Part shown: piece after piece, positions 33,276-44,235 of the stretch
How positions within the stretch are numbered: the first letter of the stretch is position 1
Layout of the letters: the number at the start of each line of letters is the position of its first letter
Assembly: GCA_013368315.1 (NCBI GenBank)
Contig: JAACJM010000002.1
Location: 930,001-994,000, forward strand
DNA length: 64,000 nucleotides
Reading direction: 5' to 3'
From: Tetrapyrgos nigripes
Lineage: Eukaryota; Basidiomycota; Agaricomycetes; Agaricales; Campanellaceae
Translations under genes and position numbers: made by a program
Notes under the pieces: model-generated
Databases searched by the model: none
What the model was told of the DNA's origin: nothing
Seen by the model: only the letters and a program-made list of their open reading frames with translations

Positions 33276-34968
33276 ATGTCCCGCATTCTAGAGCTCTCTG
33301 TGAGTGTTCTGAAGCGTGGATCCCGGCCTCCTGGAAAGGACATTGGGACGTCGTTGCCTTCTTTGGTGTTGGGTTCTGTCGTCGCAATTGCAGTATGTCC
33401 TTTCAAGCACTTCTATTTCTATACCGTGAAACCATCATTTCTAAACAAAATTTAGGTTGAATTCCTCTTCTATGGTCGGTCTTTCCTCTTCCCTGTTTGG
33501 GATCCTTCTTATTCACTGGCGATTCTATCCTCTCTTAAGGAGCGTACGCGGTATTATACGGGGTCTGTATCCACAGCCTCATTCGTCGAAAGCCCGCTGG
33601 ACGAAAATGGCAGCTCGTTCTTATGAGCACTCTTTTCGTGCTGGCCACGATTGTCACTGTTTTGTTCGTTGCGGAAACAGTTACGCACATCTTAGCCGAC
33701 TTTCATTGTCGTCACCAATTTCACGATAATCATCCTGGGCAAGGTTCTGGATCTCAATGCGAGAAGATCCTTAACAACGCTTTGGGAGTTGAGGTGGATG
33801 CACCGGTGGAAAAGCTGAAGTGAGTGACTATACAGTCGCATTGTTAGACAAGCTTAAACTCTAATGCCCCATTGATCAGACTTTCAATCGAGTGCTTCTT
33901 CGTATTCGCCAAGTAAGAGATCTGAAAACAATGTTTCAAAAGAGACCTACTAATGCAGGAAGTAGTGTGTTTGGGGATGGAATACTCGTGAGTCATTCAT
34001 TCTAGTCATGTATGCTCCATAAACTCAGAGATACCATCAACTCAGATTTATCGACTCTACCTCATCTGGAACAACTGGAAACGCATAACATATATACCGA
34101 TTGCTGCTTCGCTCGTCAATAGCAGTAAGCCCGTCCAATGTTTTCGTCCTCATCCCACGTCTGACTCTTATGCTCATTCCCATTCTATCACGCATGGTGT
34201 ACTCCAGTTCTCGCTGTAATAGGCATAAGACTCAGCTACGCCGTGGATAGTGATACCGTGGCTCTTCACTTCACCATTTATCAACTATACCTTGCTCTCA
34301 ACGTCGTGTTAAATGTACTTTTGACTGCGTTAATTGGTATGTATGAGGGTCGCATCTTTCCGCTGTAAAACACCGTGTGCTCAAGCTCGAGTTCAACAAC
34401 GTTCATTCTTAAAATTGTAGCGGGGAGAGTATGGTTCATCCGACGCGAAGCAGAGGTCATACTAGGACGAGCAGTTCGAGAGAGATACGGCATGGCTATT
34501 ACTCTCTGGTACGTATGAAGTTATTTCGCTCGTGCTTCGGGTCATGATATGGTCTTTTTGCTAACCAGCCTCCGAACTAGCATGGAATCCGGCGTCCTCT
34601 ACCCCATTGGTCTCATTCTTTTCCTAAGCCTCCAACTAGGGCTATCAAGTCTAGATTTCTTCCCGATCCTCGTGCAAGTCGTGGTAAGTCTATTCGTCTC
34701 GAGATCATATTCTTGAGGTCTTCATTGCATATCCGTCCAACACTCATCCGTTTAACCTGTTTGCGTGAAGGGAATCGCTCCAACACTAATCACCGTACGC
34801 TCCAGTCTGGGAAAAAGCGTGGACAACGTCAGACAAGTCGTTGAATCCCAGTCGGTGAGCTTAAGATCAACTATGGTGGATATGGATATGGAAACTGCAG
34901 AAGGCGCTGTTGTTGTAACGCTACCAGAAGGAGATTATGATACTCGTCGCTTTCCAGCGAAGGAGTAG
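33276..34968 (+). CDS. Seven-helix membrane protein, unknown function (356 aa, 10 exons)
   Basis: Exons 33276-33392, 33456-33474, 33540-33819, 33880-33912, 33963-33987, 34046-34124, 34208-34336, 34421-34508, 34581-34683 and 34771-34968 total 1071 nt, or 356 aa plus stop. The product begins MSRILELSVSVLK and contains VEFLFYGAYAVLYGVCIHSL, IYRLYLIWNNWKR, GRVWFIRREAEVILGRAV and CMESGVLYPIGLILF, with about seven hydrophobic segments. It is a paralogue of the gene at 3512-4971: the equivalent exons with YR.YL.WN are both 79 nt and the following exons both 129 nt. Function unknown. The start codon lies within the last 27 bases of the duplicated segment; the left copy has a stop five codons after the matching ATG. 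Confidence 0.85.
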
Positions 34969-35827
34969 GACGTTTGACCCGAATGTCGGTATTGTGGACT
35001 GTGACAATTGACATAGTAATCAAGGTACAGACATGACACTGGCGTCTCGGACTTTGAGGAAGAATGATGAAAAGATGATCACTTTACAGGCCTTCTTCCC
35101 TTCTGGGTGAACAATGTTCGTGGGTCCGGAATACATCATTCTGTCGATCCCGTGCTGTTGCAACGTTGTCTCATCTCATCGACGCGCGAATTGTGGCAGT
35201 AGATGACCGACTTCTTGAACGTATTCTATCGCGGCAGTAACCAATTGCAACTTGCAGTGCCTCCTTTATCAGATTTGGATTGGTCCTGCCATCTCCATCT
35301 TTAAGTTAGAACGTCCAGCGGTTCCTCGGAACCTTCTATAGGTTCTTTTTTCTGAACCGTGATCATAATAGTCTTGAACGTACAAGAATAGACCTAGGAG
35401 CATATGCACACTGGCAGTGTGAACAATCATTCCACAGGTATCTTGATGTTGATTCGTGTTGCACCATCGCCATAGCGCTTCCAAGTTAGTGATATCTCTG
35501 ATATCTCTCAGGTCATCACTGGTCATGATGGACATCCCAGCGGTCTAAGCGGGGAGAAAAACAGGGCAAACAAACATTTGTAATCTTGATTGATATATGG
35601 CACGAAATAGCACCATATCATATGAATCATAGGTTCATAAAACCGCCTTGTGCTTTCCTTGTTGCTCTTCCCACTCTACACTCATTACACTCTTCTTATC
35701 TCATTATCTCATTAAACCGTTCAACTTGAAGCTTAGACTGTTCTTCTACCTCCGACCCAATGTGATGGCTGTAAGATTCTAGTAAGCAATCGCTGCCTCT
35801 TATACTTAATCGCAAGCAGACCCACAA
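34969..35827. other. Gene-free interval
   Basis: An 88-codon minus frame (35269-35535) has no recognisable features. A small repeat gatatctctgatatctctcagg lies near 35490. The region presumably holds the terminator of the membrane protein gene and the promoter of the next gene. Confidence 0.4.
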
Positions 35828-37346
35828 ATGCGACGTCTTATAATTAGTTCCTGGTTCATTCTCGTCCTCACTCTCCAATGTTTGACTCCTACTCCTACTA
35901 CTTGGGTCCAAGTCCACGCCCTACGCTTCGACCTCCCAAACGGTCCAACTCCCACCGTAACAGTCGGCCAGCAAGCGACAGCCACCTGGATAGCCAACTC
36001 TCCTAACGATCAAAATGGATTTGTTTTGCTTCTCAATTGCGATACAAGCGACAACCCAGATAATTTCAGTTTTTCTAATTTGAAATCGGATTTGACACCG
36101 GTGTTCCCGCACAGGCAGACACAGGGTGAATTTTCGAGGAACGTGACGCAAGCTGGGTACGTATATTCTTATTTCCGTCTTATTTCTTACCTTTCTGACA
36201 TCCTCAAAATCGATGATGTATACAGAAGCTGTCACTTTCAAGGCTATCAAGTTCAATTTCATGATTTTAAGGGCCAAACTGTCAAATTGGGTGCTAGTGA
36301 CCCATTGCTCGCTGTAACATCCCCTGAAGCGCAGGCGCAACCCCTAGCATCGACGCCAACACAAACGGGTGCTCAGGCTACTACGTATGTTTGCTTTTAT
36401 ACCAAAAGATTTATCCTGAGCTTTTGGTTTCCACAGGCAATCCTCGACTACTTCACCTACTAGGACACTTACACCCGGTTCCACATCATCTAAAACCAGT
36501 TCAAGCGCTGCCGCAGGTGGTGGTGCACTGGGCTCAGAGACATCAGAGATATCACAGGCATCGACCCCGACTACTGCCCATGCTGAAGGCGGTATCAATT
36601 CCCTACCTCTAAATGATCCCGGCAGCACTACCGTCACCAACTTCAGTACTTCCACAGTGACTGCTGCCAGCACCACGTCCTCGCTAGAGTCCAGTAATAA
36701 TGGCGAAGCCAAAAATGATAAAGAGAAGATCATTCTGGGAAGCGTATGCGGGATCCTTTCTCTGGTCATCCTTATGCTGCTTTTCGTCTTCTTTATTATC
36801 AGAAGACGAAGAAGGAGAAGGAGAGCCCAAAAGCCTCAGAGAATGATAGGGGAGTTCACCTACGAGGATGGAAAATGGTCATTGTCGTCAGGTTCGCTCT
36901 CAGGCTTCTCCAAAAATCAAAAGCGCTTTTCGGAAGTTTCCGAGAGTTCCATTGGTCCATCCGATTCGATTTCACAAGTGCATGGCCGTCTTCCACCGAA
37001 AAGAAAACCGGTACCATCACTCGCGGTTCCTTCGACGGTGCTGAGCTCTTCAATTTCCGAGGAGACAGAGACAGAGACAGAGACGACGATGATATCAGGC
37101 TCAGGCTCAGGATTCAGCAGCGAATCCAAATCTGGCTCTGGGACTACGAGTACGACTACGAGTACGAGAGTGATATCAGAGACTGCTGGGTACGGGACCA
37201 ATCCGAAAGGGTACTCAGCCAAGCCTGAGAGCGAGGCTTCAACTATATCCACTTATTTACCGAATCCCAACATTAACATCCCTATCATCACTACAACACC
37301 AGCAACGCCAACGCCGCCTTCTACTGTCGTTACCGACTCACAGTGA
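35828..37346 (+). CDS. Secreted-type, single-TM, Ser/Thr-rich surface protein (465 aa)
   Basis: Exons 35828-36156, 36226-36384 and 36437-37346 total 1398 nt, or 465 aa plus stop. The N terminus (MRRLIISSWFILVLTLQCL) is a signal peptide. It is followed by an Ig-like or cell-wall-type beta domain (RFDLPNGPTPTVTVGQQATATW ... GQTVKLGASDPLLAV), a Ser/Thr-rich linker, one TM helix near 261-284 (GILSLVILMLLFVFFII) and a positively charged stop-transfer run of arginines. The cytoplasmic tail is Ser/Thr-rich with a (TE)n run. This architecture is common in agaricomycetes and resembles wall sensors such as Mid2/Wsc, but no family can be named. Intron 1 is 69 nt and in frame. Confidence 0.82.
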
Positions 37347-37709
37347 ACTGTTTCTACGTTCTTCAGCCAAGATAAAAGATTGGTGGAACGTATATTAAGT
37401 AGATACCCTCATTCAAAGTCATGTTTAGCGTCTTTCAAACAAACATTTCATGTAGCTGTACCGGTTATGTATTACTTCTACGTTTCCAGTTGCTTAATTT
37501 TCTACTTCAAATTTCAAGCTATTCTTTTTGAGATCTGTTGCAAATTCTTGTACTTATAATAATTTGATCATTTTTACTGCTATAGGTGTATCGTTGCCAA
37601 CTTCTAGTCTGCAAACGAGCATGAGAGAAAGGAGATTACGCATAACTAGTACCGCTACCAACATGATCGCAACTGTTCGGCAACTTGAACCGGCGAATCA
37701 TCACCGAGT
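37347..37709. other. Intergenic, convergent 3' ends
   Basis: AT-rich 360 bp between the stop codons of two convergent genes. Nothing beyond presumed polyadenylation signals. Confidence 0.5.
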
Positions 37710-39860
37710 TTACATTCCAGTCAGACCTTCCCTCGCTGCTTGTCTCTCCGCCAAATCCAGATTCCTGATTGCTTCACTCAACGCTGCCGTCGCTCTCTTT
37801 ACCTCTTCCTCTGCAGCTTTAACAACGGCCAGTACCTTGTTCCTCTGTATTCCTTCCTTTCCAACCACCATCCCATTGCTAGTGCTCCCAGCGTTCTGTC
37901 CCCAAAATCGCGCCAACGGACTCGAGGAAGTCTGGAAACCCTGAAACCTGGTGTACACCATCTGCATCGTCCTCTCGGCGGTCTTGTTCCATGACTGTAC
38001 CAGCATTTGATTCTGGTTCGACGCCATGGTTCCTTCAGGCTGTCCACGTACGTCCCGTCTTCCTTCCTCTCGATTTTCGGCGAGTTGCTGGTATCGGTCT
38101 AGATCTTTCATCTTCGTTTCCATCTGCTTCAACGCCTGCTCTACCTTGACACGAGCTCTGCGCTCCTCAAGTGCGCGTTTCTCCGCTATAATCTGAGACT
38201 CCCGAGCTGATTCTTCGTTCTTCTGCATAACGATTCTTCCTTCCAACGCGCTTGCCAAATCCCTCCTAAGCATTTCTTGCTCCTTCTCGAACTCATTCTT
38301 TTGTTTCTCTTCTATAAGGCCCCTATCCTCTTCCAATTTCACCTTGTCGATCTCCATACGACTCCTGTCTTCTTTAACACGTTCATCCTCCTCCTTCAAC
38401 TTCTCCAAATCACTCTGCAATTCCTCTACTCTTTTATTCGCCATCACCAGCCCTTCCTTCATTTTCTCCTTCTCATCGTACACTTTTCTGAGTTCTACCT
38501 TCAACCCGTCCCTCTCCTCCTCCACTTTACCCTTCTCTTCTACTACGGCCCTAGCTCTCTTATTCGCCTCCTCCTTCTCCCCCTTCTCCCACTCCCACTC
38601 CCTCTCCACCTCATCCCTCTCCCTCTTCAACTCCCTCTTCTCCTCCTCGGCCACCTTCCTCGCCTGTTCTGCTTCTTCCTGAATCAACTCCTCCATCACT
38701 TCCAACTTCTTCGCTAAATCGACTAAATTCCTCTTAAATTCCTCCTTTTCTGCATTCAATTTCTTAATCTCCTCTTCAGCAACGCGTAAATCCTCTTCGA
38801 GGTGCTCTCTACCACGGAGCGTTGCTTCTAGCTCTAACCTGAGATGATCTCGGTTTGAGCGGAGAGTAGAGAGTAAAGAGATGAGTTTTTGTTGGTCGAT
38901 GTGGCCCGAGGGGAAGTTGAGGAGGGTTTCTAGATCCGAGTCGTCGATATCATGATGTGGATTTGGGAGTAACTCGTCCTTCGCATGTACGGTCGAATCC
39001 AACAACATGTTATCTAGCTCGTCTGCTAACGTCGGACCTGGACCTAGGTGTGCGCCTGGGCCTGCTGCAGCGTTAAATGCGGAATACGGATGTACGTCCG
39101 AGACATCACTTCCCAGCCGTGCGTAACTGTTCACTCCCTGAGCATGACTGGTAGGCTGACTTGGAAGCTGAGTGTAAGGTTGAGAAGACAGAGTAGACTG
39201 AGTAGACTGAGTAGTCGGAGTCGATGTCGACATCGACGATACACTGGAGCCTGAAGTTGAAGACGAAGATCTCCCCAATGGACGACGACGTTTTTGGTTT
39301 CTACCGGTACCATTCTGATTCAAACGAGTCTGAGAGCCGGGCTTCTGAGTCGGGGTGGTAGGTTCCTCACTGCCAGTGAGAGGTGATGCAGCAGCGATTC
39401 CGTTATTAGGGCCGGGGCCAGCCAGAGTAAAAGGAGGAGTAGAGATACGATCGATACGATCCGGCGTTGGCGTTGGCGTGTTAGTACGTTCTGGGCCGAC
39501 TACAAGGCTGCCATGGCCAGTGCTAGACTGAGGCGTTCCGGGTCTGGGAATATCCGCTGTGGGTGTCCCACCTCGTTTAACCGCCGCCCCATTAAGACTA
39601 CTGAGACTCGAGGGTATGAATTGAAGAGGGGATGTGATTGGTTGGGGAGGTGGACTCGTCCTCGTTGTGTTACCAGGAGGAGGAGGAGTGGTACCAGTAG
39701 TATTAGGAAAACTGGGAGGAGGAGGAAGACTCGAAGCAGGAGGAGAAGTAAAAGTTGAAGAGGGAGGAGGAAGAGTACTAGGCGGAGGAGGAAGAGGAAA
39801 TATCTTCCTCTGCCGGTTGGCGTTTGAGGGGTTCGTTGTACGGGGTTGTCTGGATAACAT
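37710..39860 (-). CDS. Long coiled-coil protein, unknown function (716 aa, no intron)
   Basis: One uninterrupted frame from ATG 39860 to the stop at 37710. Residues 1 to about 310 are low complexity, rich in Pro, Ser and Thr with poly-Pro runs. Residues about 330-600 are a continuous charged coiled coil (LEEDLRVAEEEIKKLNAEKE and similar heptads). A Gln/Asn-rich linker follows, and then a shorter helical C terminus (VLAVVKAAEEEVKRATAAL). No catalytic motif is seen. It could be a scaffold or cytoskeletal linker; that is inference from the fold only. Opposite-strand frames across it are mirror ORFs of the coiled coil. Confidence 0.85.
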   Translation of the reverse strand: MLSRQPRTTNPSNANRQRKIFPLPPPPSTLPPPSSTFTSPPASSLPPPPSFPNTTGTTPPPPGNTTRTSPPPQPITSPLQFIPSSLSSLNGAAVKRGGTPTADIPRPGTPQSSTGHGSLVVGPERTNTPTPTPDRIDRISTPPFTLAGPGPNNGIAAASPLTGSEEPTTPTQKPGSQTRLNQNGTGRNQKRRRPLGRSSSSTSGSSVSSMSTSTPTTQSTQSTLSSQPYTQLPSQPTSHAQGVNSYARLGSDVSDVHPYSAFNAAAGPGAHLGPGPTLADELDNMLLDSTVHAKDELLPNPHHDIDDSDLETLLNFPSGHIDQQKLISLLSTLRSNRDHLRLELEATLRGREHLEEDLRVAEEEIKKLNAEKEEFKRNLVDLAKKLEVMEELIQEEAEQARKVAEEEKRELKRERDEVEREWEWEKGEKEEANKRARAVVEEKGKVEEERDGLKVELRKVYDEKEKMKEGLVMANKRVEELQSDLEKLKEEDERVKEDRSRMEIDKVKLEEDRGLIEEKQKNEFEKEQEMLRRDLASALEGRIVMQKNEESARESQIIAEKRALEERRARVKVEQALKQMETKMKDLDRYQQLAENREEGRRDVRGQPEGTMASNQNQMLVQSWNKTAERTMQMVYTRFQGFQTSSSPLARFWGQNAGSTSNGMVVGKEGIQRNKVLAVVKAAEEEVKRATAALSEAIRNLDLAERQAAREGLTGM

Positions 39861-40403
39861 AGTAAGTTATGCAAGTGGACGTGCAAATGGAAGAGTAGGA
39901 GAAGTGCTCCTCTCGACGTCGCTTTTAAGCGTGAAGCCTCGACATCTCGAGCTGCTATGAGTGAGGCTAACATGCCACACCTGCTAGTACACCTTATTCC
40001 AGTATGTTGTTGCACCACGTTGTAATGGTGGTCTGAGTAATCGAGATGCATATGAGGACATACCTTACACACGCGGACCAGCAGAGCAGCAGAGCAGCCC
40101 GAAGTAGTTCCACTCAGCTTCTACTTAGGCTTATGCATTATGTACTGCCTAGTGCCAACAGCGCCGTCGTTCATCATCAGTTACACCAAAGGTTACACGT
40201 TACATAGGCTTCATAATATTAAGATGTATGCCCAAAAAGAATGATACAGTTTCCATAGTATGTATGTATCTAAGTGTGAAGTGTGAAAGGAAAGAAAACC
40301 CAGCTTTCTACCCTATCCTAACAAATGTCATGACTCGTACAAAGGTCGTACAAAACGTAGCTAGAATACAATCAGTTTAACAACAACTTGCGAATCCTCC
40401 TCG
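39861..40403. other. Intergenic
   Basis: 540 bp upstream of the coiled-coil gene and downstream of the next minus-strand gene. No distinctive feature. Confidence 0.45.
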
Positions 40404-41450
40404 TTACATAATAAAACACAAACCCCATCCAGTCGAGGCTGCTGCCTTCTTGGCGTCCTCTTCCTCCTTGTCCTTGAGAATCTGTTCGACCTTCCCCCTC
40501 TCCTCCTTCTCCTCCTCAATCTTACTAACAGCATATACAAGTTCTTCCTTCAACTTGTTCATCTCTCGCTCAAATACCTCCTGGGCAGCCTTCGATGCTG
40601 CTTCCCGCTCCTTGTCTTCCTTCCACCTACTCTCTTCCTCATCTTCCTTAGTCTTGAGAACATCCCTCAACGTCCTCACCTCCGACTCTGCTTGATCCTT
40701 CTCCTCCCTCAACCGAGTAACCTCTTCATCCTTCTCAGCCAACGAACTCTGCTTCTCGCCCAACATAGCGGACGTATCGGCCAATGTCTTATCCTTCTCA
40801 GCCAAAGCAGCGCGCATCTCCTCAACCTCAACTCTCAACTCTTTCATCTCCTCTACCGATGCGTCCTTATCACTCTCTGCCTTCTTTAGGGATTCTTCCA
40901 ACTCTACTATTCTCCGTTCTAAGACGTCCCTCTCCTGATCTTTCTCAGGTTCGGAGTGGACAGAAGTAGGTGCCGTCGAAACTGAGGAAACGGCGTGTGA
41001 ATCGTTGGAGGTGGAAGTATTCGATGTAGAGGAAGAGTCGTTGGACGAAGCATTCGATGAGGCGTTGGAAGGTCTAGGCGCGGCACCCTGACTGGGAGCT
41101 TTAGAGTGGAAGGAGAAGGAGAGAGTTTTGCGGCGGAAGGGACGGGTGGGCATAGACTTGGTCTTGGAGTTGGAGTCTGCTTTGGAGGGAGTCGACTCGG
41201 TCTGACCCTCAGTCTGTGTCTGTGTCTGTGTCTGCGTCTGTGTCTGCGGCTGGGTTAGGGATGTTTGGGATTGGGATTGGGGTGGAGATTGGGACTGGGA
41301 TACGACGGAGGCCGTTTCCGAGTCCTTAACAGAACCCTTGACTGAATCCTTGTCGGACGACGACGCTTCACGATTCCGGACATCAGACGTCGAAGAACGA
41401 GACATGAGACGGAGGGCGGCGTTTCGGAATGAGGATGTTGCAGAGGACAT
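40404..41450 (-). CDS. Coiled-coil protein with CaaX-like C terminus (348 aa, no intron)
   Basis: Single frame, ATG at 41450. Residues 1 to about 175 are Ser/Thr/Gln-rich, with a (QT)n run coded by a tgtgtc microsatellite. Residues about 175-335 form a Lys/Glu coiled coil (LERRIVELEESLKKAESDKD). The protein ends GWGLCFIM: cysteine, phenylalanine, isoleucine, methionine fits a prenylation box (farnesyl type when the last residue is Met). If modified, the protein would be a membrane-tethered coiled-coil linker. No family recognised. Shares low-complexity plus coiled-coil layout and strand with the preceding gene, but the sequences do not look homologous. Confidence 0.82.
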   Translation of the reverse strand: MSSATSSFRNAALRLMSRSSTSDVRNREASSSDKDSVKGSVKDSETASVVSQSQSPPQSQSQTSLTQPQTQTQTQTQTQTEGQTESTPSKADSNSKTKSMPTRPFRRKTLSFSFHSKAPSQGAAPRPSNASSNASSNDSSSTSNTSTSNDSHAVSSVSTAPTSVHSEPEKDQERDVLERRIVELEESLKKAESDKDASVEEMKELRVEVEEMRAALAEKDKTLADTSAMLGEKQSSLAEKDEEVTRLREEKDQAESEVRTLRDVLKTKEDEEESRWKEDKEREAASKAAQEVFEREMNKLKEELVYAVSKIEEEKEERGKVEQILKDKEEEDAKKAAASTGWGLCFIM

Positions 41451-44235
41451 GATGATGGTGGTGTTACGGTGAAGACGGTGGTGTTGTGGTTAATAGATAG
41501 ATAGATTAAAGAACGAAACGAGATGCGATATGAGATTGAAGGTGAAGATGCTGGTGAAGATGTGCTGAAGATGCGATGCGTTAAAATAGATAGAAGATAG
41601 AAATGCAAATCCTGTTGATAGTAAGGAACGCGAAGTTGTTAGACCTTAAAAGACGGGTAAGGACATGAAAACTTACAAAGCTATCGCTCTGAGAAGATGT
41701 AGGATTGAAGGTCAAGACTCTAACCTAACGTATAGAGTCGAGGTCGTGTGTGTGTGGATGACCACAGTAAAAGAGGTGGATAAAACCTGCGATAAGAGCA
41801 GATGAAGGGAGATTAGGATAATCAAGTCCAAGGGGAGGCTATATATATGCCCTGCGCACCTTTCATATCATAGCCGAAATGAAGACTAACACGTTACAAA
41901 TGTAGGTAGGCCATCGATCAACGTCGTGTTCTTGTTCTTCCAATACTTCCAGAATCCGGAATCCAGGCGAAATTTTACATAGGCGATCGTGTGCACGGCA
42001 CGGTGCACCGCAGTTTGGCTGGAAGATAACAGTGACACAAGCACAACACGTTCCGTACACATGTTGAAATTTGAGGGACTACACGAGGCCAACTAAAAGC
42101 TTTGCAGAAGAAACTTCTATAACATGGATCCGACGGTAATACGGACCCAAGCGTGATATGGAAGTTGCGAAGCTGGTGAGCGACGTATCATGATCAGCAC
42201 GAGTCAAAGACTCAAAGTGTCGAAGAAGAAAACTCTCACCGCGCCCCTCTTCTCCAGACCAATAGCCAAAAGGGACCTTGTTTTCTCCAACAAGTCGCCG
42301 TGTGTGCGTGACGAACACGAGGAATCCAGCATGCTAGCCGGGGTCCGGACATGACTCCAATAGGTGACCTCAATAGGCTCCAAGCCTCTAAGGGGGCTGT
42401 GAGCGACTATGCATGCGCACTACGGGTGCTTGAGGACACGAGCATAAGGGGAGGCAGTCGGACTTGCGCAGTTTACATTTCCGTCGTCCCGTCATGATCG
42501 GGGGCGACCAGGCTCCACTTTTTAGAACTGTACAGTTTTATTCGGAGACTTACGAAACTTACGTTCACACGCAGTTAGGGGGGTGGAACGCTTGGATGAT
42601 ACATTTGCTCCTACGACAGCTACCTTTTTAAGAGAAAATAGGTAGTGGTACAGAATGATTAAAAGAATAATCCTCCAACTTCACGATCAGCAAACGGGCA
42701 CTCGAGAGAGTATACACTCGGATTAGCTAGACTCTGTAGTACTGTTCCTTTTTGACCATAAGTTCCGTAACGGGTAACAGCGGTCACTGAACTAAGCCCC
42801 ATTGTATCTTCGTAACGCGTAACAGGTACGTACCTCTGAGCTTCGTCCGTAACGTTTTTTTAAAGGCCAAAAAATCATTTTTTCTGGGCGGCCAAGGCCG
42901 CTTAATGACTTATTTAAGTAGTACAGACAATTTTTGGCAAACTGTGTCCGACATTTTGACTGAGGTTGGGACAGGGAGCTCGAACTCAACAGTACTCCAA
43001 ATGGAGATGTCGCGTGCAGTGAGAACCCACTTTTTGACGTTTTTTGGTATGCGAAAAAAGGATTTGACAGTGGGCTGTCCATTGGTAGACTGAGGAGATA
43101 CGGTTGCCAGGGAGGCTCATGTAGGTTCTCGACCGAAGGCCAACTCGAGGAGGCATAAGCGCCCATTAGTATTCGTTTCTGAATGAATTTCCCTGCCGAA
43201 TTAGCTTTGCGGGCGCGCGAGACGTTGAGCTTATTGTTGATATATCCCAATGAACGGACTGGAAGTCATACAGTGGTATGCATGCTAGACTTAGATATGA
43301 GGAAAAAACAAGAAATGGAGGCCTTCAGCTCAGAGTCTCACACGGAAAAAAGCCCAAATCAATGTGATTCCTGAGTTCTACAGAAATGTCAATGAAGAGC
43401 TATTGAGGTGCAGCTGGACAATGGAGGAAAGGGAGAGCATTTGAAGTCCATCCCATGATGAACTCCACCTAGGAATCCTTCTGACAAGTGCCTGATAAGG
43501 AGCAGGAAGGTATTGTCCACAAGAAGATGTATGTCAAAGTCAAAAAAACTTGAGAAAAACATAACAGAAGTTGAGCACAAACCTACACATGAGTAGTTAT
43601 ACCCCTCAGATTCTCAATCTCCTTCATGTTTGTGATAAAGCCCAGAACAACGTTTGCATTTTATACATCAATGATCTCTGAGAAATGACATATCTTTCTG
43701 ATACCTGTGTAGGTATAACGTCAGGAAACTTAACCTCCAGTGGCGTCCGAGTCGGGCGAACGCATCCACAGAGGTAATTTGACAGGAAACTGAGCGCGAA
43801 TGAATAGCAATAGGCGCTTGCCCTCTCGATCTTGAGCCTAGGTGTCAATCGTAGGAGAGCTTGCCATTGCTGGAAAAAGTTGTGGGGGGCAAAGAAGAAG
43901 AAACACTGTTTCTAGCTTAAACAGTACGAAAATCTGGCCTACAGACGCAACAACCGCTCAGCGGAGGCAGGCCTTCGGCCTACCCGGCCACTACTACTAC
44001 TATATATGTAACCCGTAACGGGTAACGGGTAACATCCACGCTTGAACCTTACCCAAAACGTAGCGGTCCGACTCCTCTGAACCTACGGTCGAAACGGAAT
44101 AGTAGTCTCGTAGACAGAGCAAAGACAGAGAATATGACGATCTACTAAAGTAGATTAGTAAGTAACTCTGTAGTCACTCATAATGAAAGTGCTTTTATGG
44201 GACTCGTTAATCAGATTCGCTGTGTCATTCGGGCC
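41451..44235. other. Gene-free interval, repeat-like
   Basis: No supported gene. A 152-codon minus frame at 42792-43250 lacks any motif. The motif cgtaacgggtaac and close variants cluster at 42770-42860 and again at 44006-44035, like the ends of an element about 1.25 kb long, but no clear terminal repeats or target duplication could be drawn. A perfect hairpin gcggccaaggccgc lies near 42890. Confidence 0.4.

Larger units (their letters stand above)
30950..33302 (-). pseudogene. Right copy of the duplicated segment, interrupted by a SINE
   Basis: Homologous to 22757-24722. Minus-strand exon pieces NPELKGLSRHRASL and AINKYAQSSPHPAPAVTK match the left copy, as do the splice signals beside them. 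The exon that reads NDGINNSFQVRL is split by the SINE at 32525-32948. A hexamer repeat has expanded at about 31712-31790, and the hydrophobic 3' region (30990-31226) differs by frameshifts. I infer that this copy cannot make the protein of the left copy. Homology ends near 33302, inside the first exon of the next gene. Confidence 0.55.

Noticed and set aside
38277..38717. Plus-strand Leu/Phe-rich ORFs across the coiled-coil gene
   Set aside because: Antisense of Glu/Lys codons; typical shadow frames.
42792..43250. 152-codon minus ORF
   Set aside because: No recognisable domain or splice support; overlaps repeat-like sequence.
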